From the NCBI GenBank assembly GCA_026413225.1, contig CM048552.1, positions 191,800,053 through 191,864,052 on the forward strand: a DNA stretch of 64,000 bases, given 5' to 3'. Origin of the DNA: Otis tarda (lineage: Eukaryota; Chordata; Aves; Otidiformes; Otididae). The position numbers and the translations under genes are program-made. Positions within the stretch are counted from its first letter, which is position 1. Every line of letters starts with the position of its first letter. This document shows positions 12,201 to 23,259 of the stretch, piece after piece. Below the pieces are notes generated by a model. It worked only from the letters and a program-made list of their open reading frames with translations, did no database searches and was not told the origin of the DNA.

Positions 12201-13057
12201 GTTGGACTAGAAGACCTTTGAAGGTCCCTTCCTACCCTAACTATTCTATGATTCTATGACAGTCCAGTGGCATTGCAGGCAACAACAAGGATGGGCAGAC
12301 AAACTGTAACTTTAATTCAGGTTCTTACTCATGTGCCCAAAAGTTTTGTTACTAAAGTGATTCCATCTTGAATGTGTTGCTGCAGGACGTGGAGGACGGA
12401 TTTGCCAAAGGGCATGTGCATGCTGGTTGCCATCTCTGTGGAGCATGAAGAGGCTCCTCTTTTGGGAGCTGTGCGAGCCGTCGTGATGGACTCTCAGTAC
12501 TTGATAGAGCCATGTGGCTCAGGAAAAGCCAGGCTGACCCATATCTGCAGAACTGACCTAAAGTAAGTATCCTGCCTGCACAAAGCAGATTTCTGTTCAG
12601 CAGGGCAAAAACCTGCAACTCGAAGAGGGGAGGTGTTGGGAGCAGAGGACACGGTCAATGTGCCTTTGCTGCTTTGGAGTCTTCCTGTAGTCTTTTCTAT
12701 CCACCAAGCTCATTTCTCTGCTCAGCGTCTACTGCTGTTGTGATGTGATCATAGAAATAAAATCTGGTTATTTGATTACTACAAGGGAGAGCTTCAGAGT
12801 GCGCTTACAATGACAAGTCTTTGAAGTCCCCACCACCACTGTGGGCAGCGGGGAGTAAGAAGCATGGCAAGCCCATTCCTGCGGTGCATTTTTTCTTGAG
12901 TATTTGAGTTTCTCAATAATTCCCTTTCCATTTCTTCAGAGGACATTCCCCAGAGTGGTACAACAAAGGCTTTGGACATCTGTGTGCAGCAGAAGTTGCC
13001 AGGATCAGAAACTCATTTCAGCCTCTGATTGCCGAGGGACCAGAAACGAAAATCTGA
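39..13057 (+). CDS. STARD13: STARD13 (DLC2), C-terminal seven coding exons: RhoGAP and START domains
   Basis: StAR-related lipid transfer protein 13, a Rho GTPase-activating protein of the DLC family that acts on RhoA-type GTPases in the cytoplasm and at membranes. Exons: 39-237, 3314-3521, 4570-4684, 5437-5658, 7605-7822, 12386-12562, 12940-13057. All are flanked by AG/GT, and phases join cleanly: 1257 nt = 418 residues plus TGA. The peptide begins at the arginine-finger segment LFRKSG. The rest of the RhoGAP domain occupies roughly residues 1-150, followed by a linker, then START at about 215-415, ending in ETKI as in human STARD13. Human STARD13 is about 1113 residues, so the SAM domain, the serine-rich region and the start of RhoGAP lie upstream of the window. 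No frameshift or stop was seen. STARD8 and DLC1 are paralogues; the residue-level match and the KL neighbour favour STARD13. Confidence 0.96.
238..3313 (+). other. STARD13 intron with an unexplained open frame
   Basis: Intron of about 3.1 kb. It is mostly featureless AT-rich sequence apart from the long same-frame open segments at 452-1072 (listed separately) and AATAAA motifs at 1301-1306 and 2194-2199. I saw no recognisable transposon. A pyrimidine-rich tract leads to the acceptor at 3311-3313. Confidence 0.85.
452..1072 (+). other. Unexplained exon-like open frame inside STARD13 intron
   Basis: One reading frame is open from 452 to a TGA at 698-700, closed again by TAG at 719-721, then open from 722 to TAA at 1070-1072 (116 codons). 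The composition looks protein-like: a Cys/His/Ser-rich first part, then a Glu/Asn-rich part ending NNWKH. A consensus donor (GTGAGT) lies at 617-622. Acceptor-like CAGs end at 823, 832 and 839; joining 616 to 840 keeps the frame. Joining the STARD13 donor at 237 to 840 also keeps the frame. AATAAA follows at 1301. It could be an alternative last exon of STARD13, a nested or retroposed gene remnant, or chance. I recognise no family, and there is no good ATG. Confidence 0.25.
3314..3521 (+). CDS. STARD13: STARD13 exon: RhoGAP domain, C-terminal half
   Basis: Acceptor CAG at 3311-3313; donor GTAAGT at 3522. Encodes VPKEQRLQAVQAAIMLM and the conserved RhoGAP helix MTPMNIAVCLAPSLF, ending with KKESSP and a split AG|A arginine codon (phase 2). 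No insertions relative to the human protein as I recall it. Confidence 0.95.
3522..4569 (+). other. STARD13 intron, nothing recognised
   Basis: About 1.05 kb with no repeat or ORF I can support. A T-run near 4210-4220 is the only simple-sequence feature. Confidence 0.8.
4570..4684 (+). CDS. STARD13: STARD13 exon: end of RhoGAP domain
   Basis: Acceptor CAG at 4567-4569; donor GTGAGT at 4685. Its 115 nt complete the split arginine and encode 38 codons, VIQKKYATGKPDQKDL to CNKLFE. The reading HMIMECNKLFE is the last helix of the GAP domain. Confidence 0.95.
4685..5436 (+). other. STARD13 intron, nothing recognised
   Basis: Short AT-rich intron without a supportable gene or repeat. It ends in a pyrimidine tract and TAG at 5434-5436. 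Confidence 0.8.
5437..5658 (+). CDS. STARD13: STARD13 exon: RhoGAP-START linker and start of START domain
   Basis: The acceptor TAG is at 5434-5436 and the donor GTAATG starts at 5659. It is 74 codons, phase 0 at both ends, from VPHEMVAQSRNSY to LAYKK. It contains the linker (LDELGKQVDEEGG) and the first START helix (LQKEAKEKFKGWVTCSS). The donor is a weaker GTAATG but is flanked by AAG and matches the known exon border in residue terms. Confidence 0.95.
5659..7604 (+). other. STARD13 intron with a G-rich purine stretch
   Basis: About 1.9 kb. The segment around 6190-6810 is strongly G-biased on the plus strand, with repeated GGGA/GGAG/GGTG words and several G-tracts clustered at 6322-6373. 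No transposon or gene is recognised. Confidence 0.75.
7605..7822 (+). CDS. STARD13: STARD13 exon: START domain core
   Basis: Acceptor CCAG at 7601-7604; donor GTAAGC at 7823. Reads VGDGNPLRLWKASVEVE, then VLRERHLWDEDFLQWKVVE, ending HPVRDFVILR with the arginine codon split (phase 2). These are hallmark START strands of the DLC family. Confidence 0.95.
9549..9563 (+). repeat. Poly-C homopolymer (15 C)
   Basis: Fifteen uninterrupted cytosines after a T-run, i.e. a poly-G on the minus strand. Length-variable in populations or error-prone in sequencing. Confidence 0.9.
11930..12259 (+). mobile_element. CR1 LINE 3' fragment (subfamily A), plus orientation
   Basis: Contains the CR1 words GGTAGATTTAGATTAGATAT and ACTGGAACAGGTTGCCCAGA, then GATGCCCCATCCCTGGAA, and ends ATTCTATGATTCTATGA. 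It is 5' truncated. It shares the GGAGATGTCCCTGCTT signature with the copy at 46737, unlike the other young copies here. The 5' edge is approximate. Confidence 0.93.
12386..12562 (+). CDS. STARD13: STARD13 exon: START domain
   Basis: Acceptor GCAG at 12382-12385; donor GTAAGT at 12563. Encodes TWRTDLPKGMCMLVAISVE and MDSQYLIEPCGSGKARLTH, then ICRTDL and a split lysine codon (AA|A). The frame agrees with both flanking exons. Confidence 0.95.
12940..13057 (+). CDS. STARD13: STARD13 last coding exon
   Basis: The acceptor TTCTTCAG ends at 12939. It completes the split lysine, then reads GHSPEWYNKGFGHLC and ARIRNSFQPLIAEGPETKI before TGA at 13055-13057. This C-terminal START helix is near-identical to the human protein. 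Confidence 0.96.
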
Positions 13058-13399
13058 GGAAGTGCTCCTGGGAGCGTGTGAGCGTAAATCGGGGTCTGGC
13101 AGGGAACAGGAAGGCTGAAAGCAAAGATCTTATTTAAGCTGCAGAAATCTGACCAGACCTGGGTCTGTACAAAGGTGAAAGAGGAATTTTATAGGAAAGT
13201 TCTTTTATTCTGGAGACTTCACCTCCCCCCACCACATCCTTTCTGTATTAATTTCAATTATTGAAGTAAACATTTCTTCAGAGAGCTTTTATCATTATTA
13301 CTTTAAAATCAGGCTATTGCCATTACTTGTGTGTTACAGAACTCTGGTATTTAAAGGCTTCTAAGAAGCATATTTTAATTGTAAATAACTTATGTACAG

Positions 13400-13460
13400 T
13401 ATGTATATATTTATCTATATTATATCTATATATATATATATGTATATGTATAAATTAATT
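13400..13460 (+). repeat. TA-rich simple repeat in STARD13 3' UTR
   Basis: Alternating TA/TATC tract including an uninterrupted TATATATATATA run. Confidence 0.85.
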
Positions 13461-15822
13461 ATTTTGTATATAACTCAGTGCAAATCACTTGCATCAGTCG
13501 GTCCTTATATGAATCTGTCCCTTGTTTCTTCATGTGTCACTACTACATAAGCTGTGTTTGCTGTTATCACGGGGCTACCGGGCATAATCCGTGTGATAAC
13601 AGAAAATGCCTGTTCTCAGATACGTTTTGTGTTTGTATACGCTGTGAGAAGAAGGTACCTGGAAACAGATGTAGGAAGAATTAAAAGAACTAAGGAGGAA
13701 GGGAGGCTACTGTGCGTTTAAAAATAAGGAGGAGTGGATCAGTTTCACCAAATAAAATACATGGAAATGTAATTGAGATAGACATTTTGAAGGCCATTTA
13801 TATTCAGCTGCAGAAAACTTGTGTACAAGGTGTTGAAAACTTACCTATTGCCTTAATTAATGGTATATCTGCTGCTGGAGAACCTCACTCTGCGCAGCAT
13901 TCGTAGTAACTGCTCATTCTTGGAGAGTACAAGCTAACGCTGCGTGTACTGAGGTGTCTGGAATCAGACTGGTAAGTTATTAAGCTGTAAATCTTTTTTT
14001 TTTTTTCACATTTTGCCTAGGTTCTGAGTACGTGTTTCTGTGCCATTCTTTCCTTCTCCCATAGAGATGGCAAATTTTTAAGAAACTCCAAAGCAGATTT
14101 TCCACATCCAGTGGACACAAAGACGTGCAGATGAATACCACGCCTTTTAATATTCTAACTATACAGATAAATAAACTTTTTTAAAGCTTTTAAACACATC
14201 TTGGAGATGTAAAAGACTAAATGCAGACTATGCTTGGAAAGATTGCTTTTATAGTAACAGCAAGCATTTTCATATTATATTGCACTGATCTGCATGATCC
14301 TGCCTCTGTAGGCATTGGTGGGAGCAGGACTAGCCCCCGAGTAGGAGGAGTAGGAGCTGTTTAAGCCTATTGTATCATTTCATTGTCAGGGACCTATTAT
14401 TTTGCTAATGGAAGAATGCTTTAAAAGTAATAATAATAATTTGTCGACATTACCTTTGAGGCAGGGTTCTGTTTTGTTTTTAACTAACCTAAGACCAAAA
14501 ATTATATTACATCTATGAATCAATAAGAATGTACAAGCCTGTTAAGACTGTTCTTCATTAATCGCATTTGTTCACTTTCACTTTATTTATTGCTGCATAA
14601 ACCAGCTGAGTCATTCGTAGCCAGTGTTTTAGCTCAGTCCTTCCAACAAAATCCACGAAGATTTAGTATGAGGTCAATTAAGTCAGATGAATTTCCTATA
14701 TGAAGCTACAGAGTAAATGGAGAAGTCTTTTAATGCAGTGGCACGGCCAGTGCTTTGAATCTGCCCCAGGTATGGGGGCTGTGGAGTGGACCGTGTGCGG
14801 TCCTTGATTGCTGCTAGAGCACAGTCCCACGTGCCATCATGTGCACGCGTAAGGGCTGTGCTGGTGGGGGACAGCCCTGCAATTCAAGGAAGCAAACTGG
14901 TGAGAGCTTGGGATGGACAGGGGCAGGGTGACCTGGGCAGGGAGCAGCTGGACCCCAAAAATGTCACTGTTATCTTCCCCGCTGTGAACTGCCTCTCTTT
15001 CTGTCTCACGCATGTGGTGTTGTACAACTGATAGGATCAGGGAGGTTGGCTGTCCGTAGGCTCCTGCCTTGAGCTTATGGCCAGCAATAGGTGCAAGGTG
15101 CAATTATTGCATGTTTTTAAGTCTTAAAGACAAGGGGAGCCCTCACACCCTTACATGGCCGTGTTGAGGTCTGGCGGTCACCAATCACCACCGCTGCCCA
15201 CGTCCAGCCTTCCCAGGAGCAAGCGGGAGCTTGTGAGCTGGCGGGGCAAGGCCAGTCCCCTGGTTCCAGTGGGACTGCCATCCCAGAAAGCGGCACTTCC
15301 TCCCCAAATGCCTGTAGCCATGGCAGCAGGTTTTGTGCTGGCTTTTTTGTGAAACATGAGCAATTAGAGCACTTCTGCTACATTAGTTTGCATAATGAAT
15401 ACACTAGTGCCTCAGTATTAATGGACGCAGAATTTCTGGCCCTAGGAATGGCCATTGTCTGACAGTAAATAATTTCTTAAGGAAATGAAGGGAAAACCTG
15501 GACAATGGTTTTATCCTGTCTGATAAGTCATCGCTCAGCTGGAAGGGGCTTTGTGCCACCTGCCACCGTTGGTGAGGTAGGGTTGTCCCCCTACCCTTGC
15601 AGAAGCCCCACCATGTTCCTCCAGCATCTCTAAGCCATGTATCAATGGAATAAGGTTTCTTTAAAATGCACATTATGCCATGTCTACCATTCAGCTACCA
15701 CAGTATTTTGTATTGTTACATTGCCATTGAGAATACATTATGATAATTGCATTTTTAAATGTTATACTCATATCAATACCTCATATTTTTACCTCATCTG
15801 TTGGTATCAGTCATTAGTTGTA

Positions 15823-15848
15823 AATAAATAATTGCAGAGTTGAATAAA
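15823..15848 (+). terminator. Paired polyadenylation signals for STARD13
   Basis: AATAAA at 15823-15828 and again at 15843-15848, with a GT-rich element downstream within about 50 bases. Confidence 0.55.
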
Positions 15849-17744
15849 TTTGCATACACTAAAGAATCACGTTTCCTTTGTGCGCTCATTTCATCCATTG
15901 GCACAAGAAACACAATCTGCTGTGCACTAAGCTGTTCTGATATGGAACTTCACTAATTATTTTAGGCTCAAAATTATATTGTTGTCCATTATACTCATCC
16001 TATAGTGTCCTGAATTATACAAGAGTTTCATGTCAAAGATTGTGTTTTCTGAAGAAGCCATTAAGCTAGGATGACTGGCTCAAGAAAGGTCCTCAGCAGT
16101 GTTGAGGCCCCTGACTCCCACTGAATTCAGCCATGTTTCTGGGTCAATGTTCTTGTTAATAATCTAAGTCTAGGTTCATAGGAGTGACCGTGGAGCTGGG
16201 ATGCTGAATGTTGGGTTCACATTATCAGACTTCAGCCATCTCAACTTCATCAAGCCACTGCAAAAGAGAAAAAAATGCAACAGCAGGATAGTGATTTCTG
16301 TGGTTTGTCTTGCACATATCTACAGATAGAATAAATGTCTCTTTGGGTGGGGCTGTATCTTTCCAACTCTCACCTGAATTATCAAAAGAAGCAGAGTCTC
16401 AGAAAACAGGATGCTGACCAGCAACTCAGCTATGAGAGACCACCTAGGAGGGGATAAGCCTTTACGTTCCACCATTCAGGAAAAGCTCAGTATTAAACTT
16501 CGGACTGAACGTAAGCACTTTGCTCCAATTCTCTGCCATGGCAGAGATTGTCACGTGTATAAGTCCATCCTTTCTTGCAAAAAAAAATACAGTATGTGAT
16601 GTGGGCTCCTTCCCATCTCTCCCTCTCACCCACCTGCAGCAATGTCAGGGCAGACAGTCTTAACCCTAACAGCATTGATGTTTCAGCTCCTGGTATGTGC
16701 GGTCTTTATAATATTGAATTCTTGGGCACTCATCCTCTTTACAGCGCCTTGCAGGAGTCACCAGCAAGGCATCCCTCTGATGCAGTTGCTCTGCAGAACT
16801 GGTGTGAGCCTTGGAGGGTCGTAGCATGCCTAAGAGATGGCAGGTAGTTGTTAGGCGAGAGCACAGGCTGAACGTAACTGACATGACTGTGAGATTAAAA
16901 TATTGGAAGAAACACCCAGGAGACTGCTGGAGCCTGCAAATCAAGTGGGAGAGGATGGAAACTGCTGCTCCAGCTCAATAGTGACGTGGAAGAACTGGGG
17001 AGTGAACACAAACCTTGCCAGACAGAAAGCAGCTCTTAACTGGCACGGCCCACTCACCATCCCTTGGGGATTTAGCATGGCCAGGTCGTGCTCTCCTTGC
17101 CAGATGTGTGTGTCAGTCACAGCTGCACAAGGGCTTCATTTGGATGGGTGCTAGGCCCAGCAGATCATTTCTTACAACTGCAGCTGGACCTCATGGTGTG
17201 CCAGGACCAGGAATACAGGGCATCAAACCCCAGATTCAGAACAAAGTGTGTGTTTGGACTTCCCTAAAATGTACAATTTAAATTGTGACCCTCAGCATCA
17301 TGGGTCACTCAGCTACACCATGTAGAAGGCCAACATTTTTCCCCAAAGCATCAATGGATGCAGAGCAGATCCCACCTAGCATTGTGTGACTACAGACTGT
17401 CCCGTTTCAGTGGGCAAGAAACTCAGCTCAGCAAACACACAAGTACATGGAACTTGATCGCTAACACAGCGCAGAGCTGTGGGTCTGGGTTAATAAGCAA
17501 CAGGGAAAATCTGCAACACTGCAGACAACTATTTGCCTGTCTTTTATAGGCTCATATTGGGGAGGGCTCACACACTCCCAGATACCTTTCCTAATCCACA
17601 ACAGGACCCGGACACCAGAGACTTTATGACGAAGCATCTCTTGCAGAACAAGTAACTTGCACACTTATCTCCTTCCACCCCTTTGACTCTGAAACTGGGA
17701 TCTCTATCCCACTGCTGACCTCCCACTCCCCTCCACTGCTCTCT

Positions 17745-17838
17745 TCAGGACATGGTTTAGTGGACATGATGGTGTTGGGTTGATGGTTGGACTTGATGAT
17801 CTTGGAGGTCTTTTCCAACCTTAAAGATTCTATGATTC
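17745..17838 (+). mobile_element. CR1 LINE 3' terminal fragment (subfamily B), plus orientation
   Basis: Ninety-odd bases of the CR1 3' end, beginning AGGACATGGTTTAGTGGACA and containing GTTGGGTTGATGGTTGGACT, ending AAAGATTCTATGATTC. Heavily 5' truncated. Shares its signature with the copies at 28468, 51243 and 56664. Confidence 0.92.
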
Positions 17839-18750
17839 CACTGCCTAAGCCCAGCTCGAGGCCCTCCTCCCCACTCAGTCGCAGCGTTCCCATCTGCAGG
17901 CTGGGTTCCAGCCTGCACCCCACTCACCCAGCGCAGGCTGCACGGAAGGGTCACAGGGTTCAGCCTTCAGGGCAGGGTGATTGTGGCCGTGGGGTCAATG
18001 GTCGCAGCCCCAGCTGCAAGCAGGGGGAGTAAGGCATTGCCAGCCTGCCAGGGCTCCAGTCTGCAAATGTCCCATGTCCCACACCAGGGACAAAATTCTG
18101 AGAAGAGATCGTTTCTGCTTTTCTCCTCCAAGAAGGCAAGAGCAGGAAAATATTGAAGAGCCTGTAGCACAGCACAGGTGCTCCTCAGCCCCATCGCGGG
18201 GCTTTCGATCCTCTGCCAGGGGATGTGTGTCCGGCGAGACAGGAAGGCTAAAGGCAGCCGTGGTTGGTAAGCAGTGAACCGCTCTTTACCCTGAGCAGAG
18301 GTTCATTGGCAGCGGCTTGCAAAGAGACAGGATGGGGTTCCAGCTGTGACTGCACTTCAACAAGAAAATACCTTCTTCTGCAGCAGGAGCTCCTGCTCCA
18401 GAGGAGACTGCCCTGCTTGGCCAGAGCAGCTGCATGGAGCTCCGCTGGCAGCCAGCTAGAGGATTACGGCTTATTTCTTATTCAAAATACTTGATTCTGC
18501 AAAAGGGCACCAGGGAAACTCAGCCTGAAACTGCAGACTCTGCTCTTTCTCTTTCACCTGCTCGTGGCAGCTCAGAGACAGACACATGGCTGAAACACAG
18601 AGCCAGCATTTGCTACAGTGAGGATTTGCAACAGCTTGCGATTTATGGGAGCAACTTAGCCGCAGGGCCATCTGTCCCTCCCCAGACCATGCCCGGCATG
18701 CTCCTTGCTGGACTCCTTTTCCTTGAGAGGATAAATATCAAACTACTTAC

Positions 18751-18766
18751 TTTTTTTTTTTTTTTT
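18751..18766 (+). repeat. Poly-T run
   Basis: Sixteen T residues followed by AATTAAATAAA. On the minus strand this is a poly-A, but no retroelement body is visible beside it. Confidence 0.85.
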
Positions 18767-20389
18767 AATTAAATAAATGTGGGAACCACAGGTGGTGGAG
18801 CAGAGGACTGTAACCCTCTCAGCAGCATCTGCTGGGCAGCAGCGCCCTGCCATGCATGCAGGACAGATGCTAACTGGGTGCCTGCATGCCGCCTCATCCC
18901 AAACCTAAGCAGGCAGCAGCCCGGGGTCTGCCAGCCGCCTTGGCCGCCCCACTGCACCTCACCAACTCCAGCGGGCTTGGTCTTCACAGCAGTAGGACCA
19001 GAAGCACCCCAGCTGATCTGCCTTGACCACAAACACCAAACACCGATCTAAGTGCCACACTGCTGGCTGTCACAAGTGAGGAGCCCACCATGGCTGTATG
19101 AGCAGACTGCCCTGGGCGCACAGCTACTCTGGTGTTTTGCTCACTCTTGACTCACTCCCAAGCAAAAAGGAATTCAGAAGTAGTCCTATAAAGTGCAGGA
19201 TTTTAGCTCTTTAGCCTGGATTTCTCTTACCCTGAAGAGTCACATCCCTTTCCTCCTGGTCCATAGAGGAGGGCTCATGCCAATCCCTTCCCTGGGCTCG
19301 TAGCATTGGGCTCATCACACATCTACTGCTTTGCAAAAGAGGTTAAAAAAAAATGATTTAGGGAAAACTTCCCATTCTTCAGTGGCTGTATTTGCGGTGA
19401 GCAATAGGGCTGCTGGTGAGTTACGGCAAACTCTGCTGCTGGAGATGCATTATGGCAGCATTGACAGCAATGCCCACATGCAGGGTACACCAACAGCTCC
19501 CTCCTGGGGCCATGGGACAATGAGAGCACCATTTCAGAGCCGACTTTTGGCAGGCCACCTTTTCCGCTTCCCAAGAGGCTGCAGATCCTGAGCCAGACTG
19601 TGGAACAGCACGGCACGGATGTACGCCCCGCTTTGCTGTGAACCCACCCAAACACAGAGTGAGTCACCACAGGTGTTTTTTTTCACAGCCCCTCCCAAAC
19701 ACCAACCAAACTCCATCCACAAGCATCACCTTCCATGGGGTTTACCCCTTGGCCATGCCGATGCCCAACCATGGCCTTCTGTCTTTTTAAGCTGGGGTTT
19801 CCATCCAGTGGTCTGGTGCAGTTCTCTCCACACTCAGAGAGATTCCAAGGCCCTTGTGAATCAGCTGAGCAGTGACGCTCATCTCACTGCTGAAACCACC
19901 CGGACAGCAGTGGAAAAGTTTGTGGTTATTACCAATGCAAGTGAAAATAATACTTGCAAATAATGAAAAATTAAATGGGGATCAAAGGCTAAGTCAAAAT
20001 ACATTACTATATGGACTCTTTGGCCTCCCGGTATTTCTTGCCTTGGGCAACCTTTCTCAGCAATCACTGGTATTTATCAGAAAAGAGATATAGTTATTGC
20101 ATTTGGGTTTTTCAAATAATTGAGTAATTCAATCTTTTAAGTGCCTCTGAGATCACTTGCTGTAATTAAAGACAGAAGATGAATGACTGAAGTGCAAGAG
20201 CATTGGAGGACTTTAAAAATAAATGTGTCCTTGACTGCGTCTCCTGTGCATTTATATAATAATTATCCCACATTAATATGGCCAAACAGATAAAAGGAGA
20301 AAATAATAGGAGCTTGGTTGCAGTATTTTTCTTTCAGCCCAATAATAACCTATCACCAGCTGGTGGAACATGCCTGTGAATACCAAGCA

Positions 20390-21520
20390 GGAGCAACCGC
20401 GTGCTGCTGCGTGCAGGACCCCGCCGCCTCCCGCTGCGAGGTGCAAGGAAAGGCAACATCCGCTCACGGATCCCGCAGCAACGTGGCTGACAAATGCGTC
20501 ACAAGTGTGTACCAAAAATTACAAACTTCCATTGGAATTGGACCGAAAGTCTCAGCTAGTGCTGGGAGAGGCAACTGCAACACTAGCAGCTGACTTCATG
20601 AGGGTTTATTTTCTCAGCTTTCAGAAATAAGATCCATTTGATCCCAGTGGAGAGAGGGGAGGCAGAAGGGTTGCTGCGAAGTAATAACCATCAATAAAAA
20701 AAATCTGTGGGGCCTGGGAACATTATTTGGTCTTCTAAATAAACTATATGCCCTGACATACCTATGTCATGCCTTTAGCTCCCCGTTTCATAGCCCAAAT
20801 GTAAATAAATACGTGCCTGGAGGAGGAGGAGGAGGTGAGAGAGCTGGAGCTAGCCCTGCTCCGCTCTTCAGGCAGCGCTAAGCCCCTGGATCACCTGTCC
20901 CAGGCTGGAGGAGCAGCAGCCTCGCACCCCTTGGGGCACCCTCTGGGCTGATCGGAGGGGCTGTAGCCTGCTGGGAAACCCTCCTCGCCAGCTTGCTCCC
21001 TGCTCTTTCCTGGCAGGGCATCCAATGGCCTGCAGCTCGACTGCGCTATTGCCAGACTACAAAACTTTGTCACCTCGTAAAACTTTACAGCGCAGGTAGT
21101 TTATACCATTACACCTCTTGAACTAAACACTCGGCCAACTCGCAGTTCCCCCTGGCAGGAGGAAAACCAGCTTTCTTGGGTGGTGCTTGTGCAGCCCTGC
21201 TAGTTTACAGCACTGCCGAAAGCCGGTTACAGAGCCCCAAGCGCAGAAGGCGGCGATGCAACAGCCAGCTCACTGCTGAGAGCCAAGGCGCCGTTTCAGC
21301 CAGCGTCCCGCCGTCGGCTCTGCTTCTCCTCCAGGCCCCATCGCACATCCCCCTTGGGAGGCACCTGGGCCTCGGCACCGCTCCAGCTGGGATACGCACC
21401 CCAGCAGGGCACAACCCAGGGTGGAGCTCTGGCTTTGAGGCTCCTCTGGCTCCCAACAGCCAAACAGGTGGGACTGAGAAGGCACTGCCCAGGTCCTCTC
21501 CTTCCCTGCTGATGCCATAA
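20390..21520. promoter_or_regulatory. CpG-dense patches in intergenic DNA
   Basis: Around 20395-20500 I count about a dozen CpG in 110 bases, and around 21190-21400 about 17 in 200 bases, against a CpG-poor background. The two patches are separated by ordinary sequence. Such islets can mark promoters or enhancers, but there is no gene start I can tie them to. Low confidence in function; the composition itself is directly visible. Confidence 0.3.
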
Positions 21521-23253
21521 AAAACCATAATCAGTGTGAAGTACACCATACATCCCACGTTAGGGGGGAAAACTTAAAACTCATCCCTCTCTGCCAAAAA
21601 AAAAAAACCTCCAAAGTCTTGTGTGTTACTCTCTTAGTAAGAAAGAAACTCTTTCCACTAACGAAATAAAGAGCTAAAGGAGAAACTAATCCAACTTGAT
21701 GTGACTTTGCAGTATTTAGAAAACACCATCACTGTCATTCCCACTGCTTTGCTCAGTGCTAGTGACAGCGACCACCTCTCCTGCACCTCAGATCCCATGG
21801 GCCTCCTGCGACTTGGGCCAGAAACAAGCTCAGGAGAGCTGGGATCGAACAACAACACTTCACTGTGTTGTGTTCCGAGTAACTCTTGTGACAAGGAAAA
21901 GGCTTTTGACAGCAAAATTCATCATGTAGGAGGTATATCATTAAGGGACAAATATGCTAGGTAGGAAGTTTTCAGAGTAGATTTGGTTTTTTAATTTTCT
22001 TTTTTTTTAATAAAGAATATTCAAAGTCCCATGGCCCATCCCCATGGCAAGGGATTTTTCCCTTGGCTCCTAGGGCAAGAAACTCATGCATCAGCTTGTA
22101 CATGTGGCTTTTCTGTCCTCCTTTATTAGTGTTTTCCCTGGCTTCTCTCTGCCTTACTGGCCCTTTTGCCACTCCTTCACAAACACACAAAGCATCACAA
22201 AATAATAGCCAGCAAAATGTCAGCACCTACAAGTGTCTTGGCTGTAGGCTGCTGTTATTTCAACTTTCTGGTTTCTTAACAACCTTAATTTTCTCAGAAC
22301 TGTTTGACAGTGGTGTTTCTGTTCAACTCACGGAACAAAATAAAAGCCTCTCATATGTTGGACCCTGCCACTTTCATCTCACCTCGTTATTCCTTCTTTT
22401 TTCAATCTTACAAAGGGTGGGCTTAAATATCCAGCAGCAGCCACAGCCTTGCGACAGCTGGCGAAGGGCGGTTTGGCAATCCATGAGCAGCACATCAGAG
22501 ACGGGAAGAGCTTCCCCCGTTCTTTTCTTCGCCTCCTCTTCTCAGCTTTGCAAGGGTGATGAAGGAACAAGACTGAACTTCCCCAGTTGACGCTGAAATC
22601 TAGCACCTAAAACTGGCTCTTCGCCCCGAATAAGTGACTCAAAAGCAAACAAAAACAATGCAAGGAGAAGAGTGAAGGGCCAGTGTTTAAACATGCTGAC
22701 ACTTGTATGGCCACTGTCTCATGAGTCTTGTCCCTTTTGGTTCCCAGTTCCTTTAACCTTGACATTTACTTTCCTTAGGATGCTTAACAAGGATGCCACA
22801 GACTGATTGCTTAGTGCCACAATGATGCTGACAAAATCCTTCAAGCCTGTGAGGAACTGTACTGGAACAGAAGAGCTGTCAAATCTACTGCAGTGTTACT
22901 ATGGAATAAGCTATTGCAACAAAACACTCTTACATTGGTATGGTTACTTCCACAAGCTTTTTAAATAGCAATAGCCACTCTATATTTTAAAAAAAATAAA
23001 ATATCAGAAGAACCAAAACCCCTCCAAAGCCCTAGGTCTGTTGGAAAAATCCTCTATTTAGACACAGGCCCCAGCAATCTCCAACAAAAGTTACAGTTAC
23101 CGATATGGCGCTAGAAAAACAAACACCAAGAAGAACTCCTTGCAGAGTTATCATAATAGCCTCTCCTGAGGTACTCTGTACTTCGTGTTCCAGACACAGA
23201 AATTGGACAGATTAAACAGTAAGATCATGTTACAATTTGTTATGTACAATATC

Positions 23254-23259
23254 TTTATT
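23254..23259 (-). terminator. Candidate distal polyadenylation signal for KL
   Basis: TTTATT on the plus strand, i.e. AATAAA on the minus strand, about 3.3 kb after the KL stop. An alternative signal at 26523-26528 lies only about 60 bases past the stop. Which is used cannot be told from sequence. Confidence 0.3.

Larger units (their letters stand above)
7823..12385 (+). other. STARD13 intron containing a poly-C tract and a CR1 copy
   Basis: The largest STARD13 intron in the window (4.6 kb). It holds an AT-rich patch near 8960-9015, 15 consecutive C at 9549-9563, and a sense-oriented CR1 at about 11930-12259 that ends only some 126 bases before the next exon. The rest shows no recognisable gene. 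Confidence 0.8.
13058..15860 (+). other. STARD13: STARD13 3' UTR (inferred extent)
   Basis: Non-coding sequence after the stop. It has AT-rich stretches, a TA-repeat at about 13400-13460 and several ATTTA-type words. AATAAA occurs at 14170-14175 and as a close pair at 15823-15828 and 15843-15848; the pair is followed by a GT-rich stretch (TTTCCTTTGTGCGCTC), so I take about 15860-15870 as the likely main 3' end. The extent is inferred from signals only. Use of the earlier site would give a 1.1-kb UTR. Confidence 0.55.
15870..23240. other. Convergent intergenic region between STARD13 and KL 3' ends
   Basis: About 7.4 kb without a recognisable exon. It is richer in G+C than the flanking introns, with CpG-dense patches near 20390-20500 and 21190-21420, one CR1 scrap (17745-17838) and a 16-T run (18751-18766). 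The longest open frame (about 22063-22590, plus) starts without a convincing context and resembles no family I know. Confidence 0.7.
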
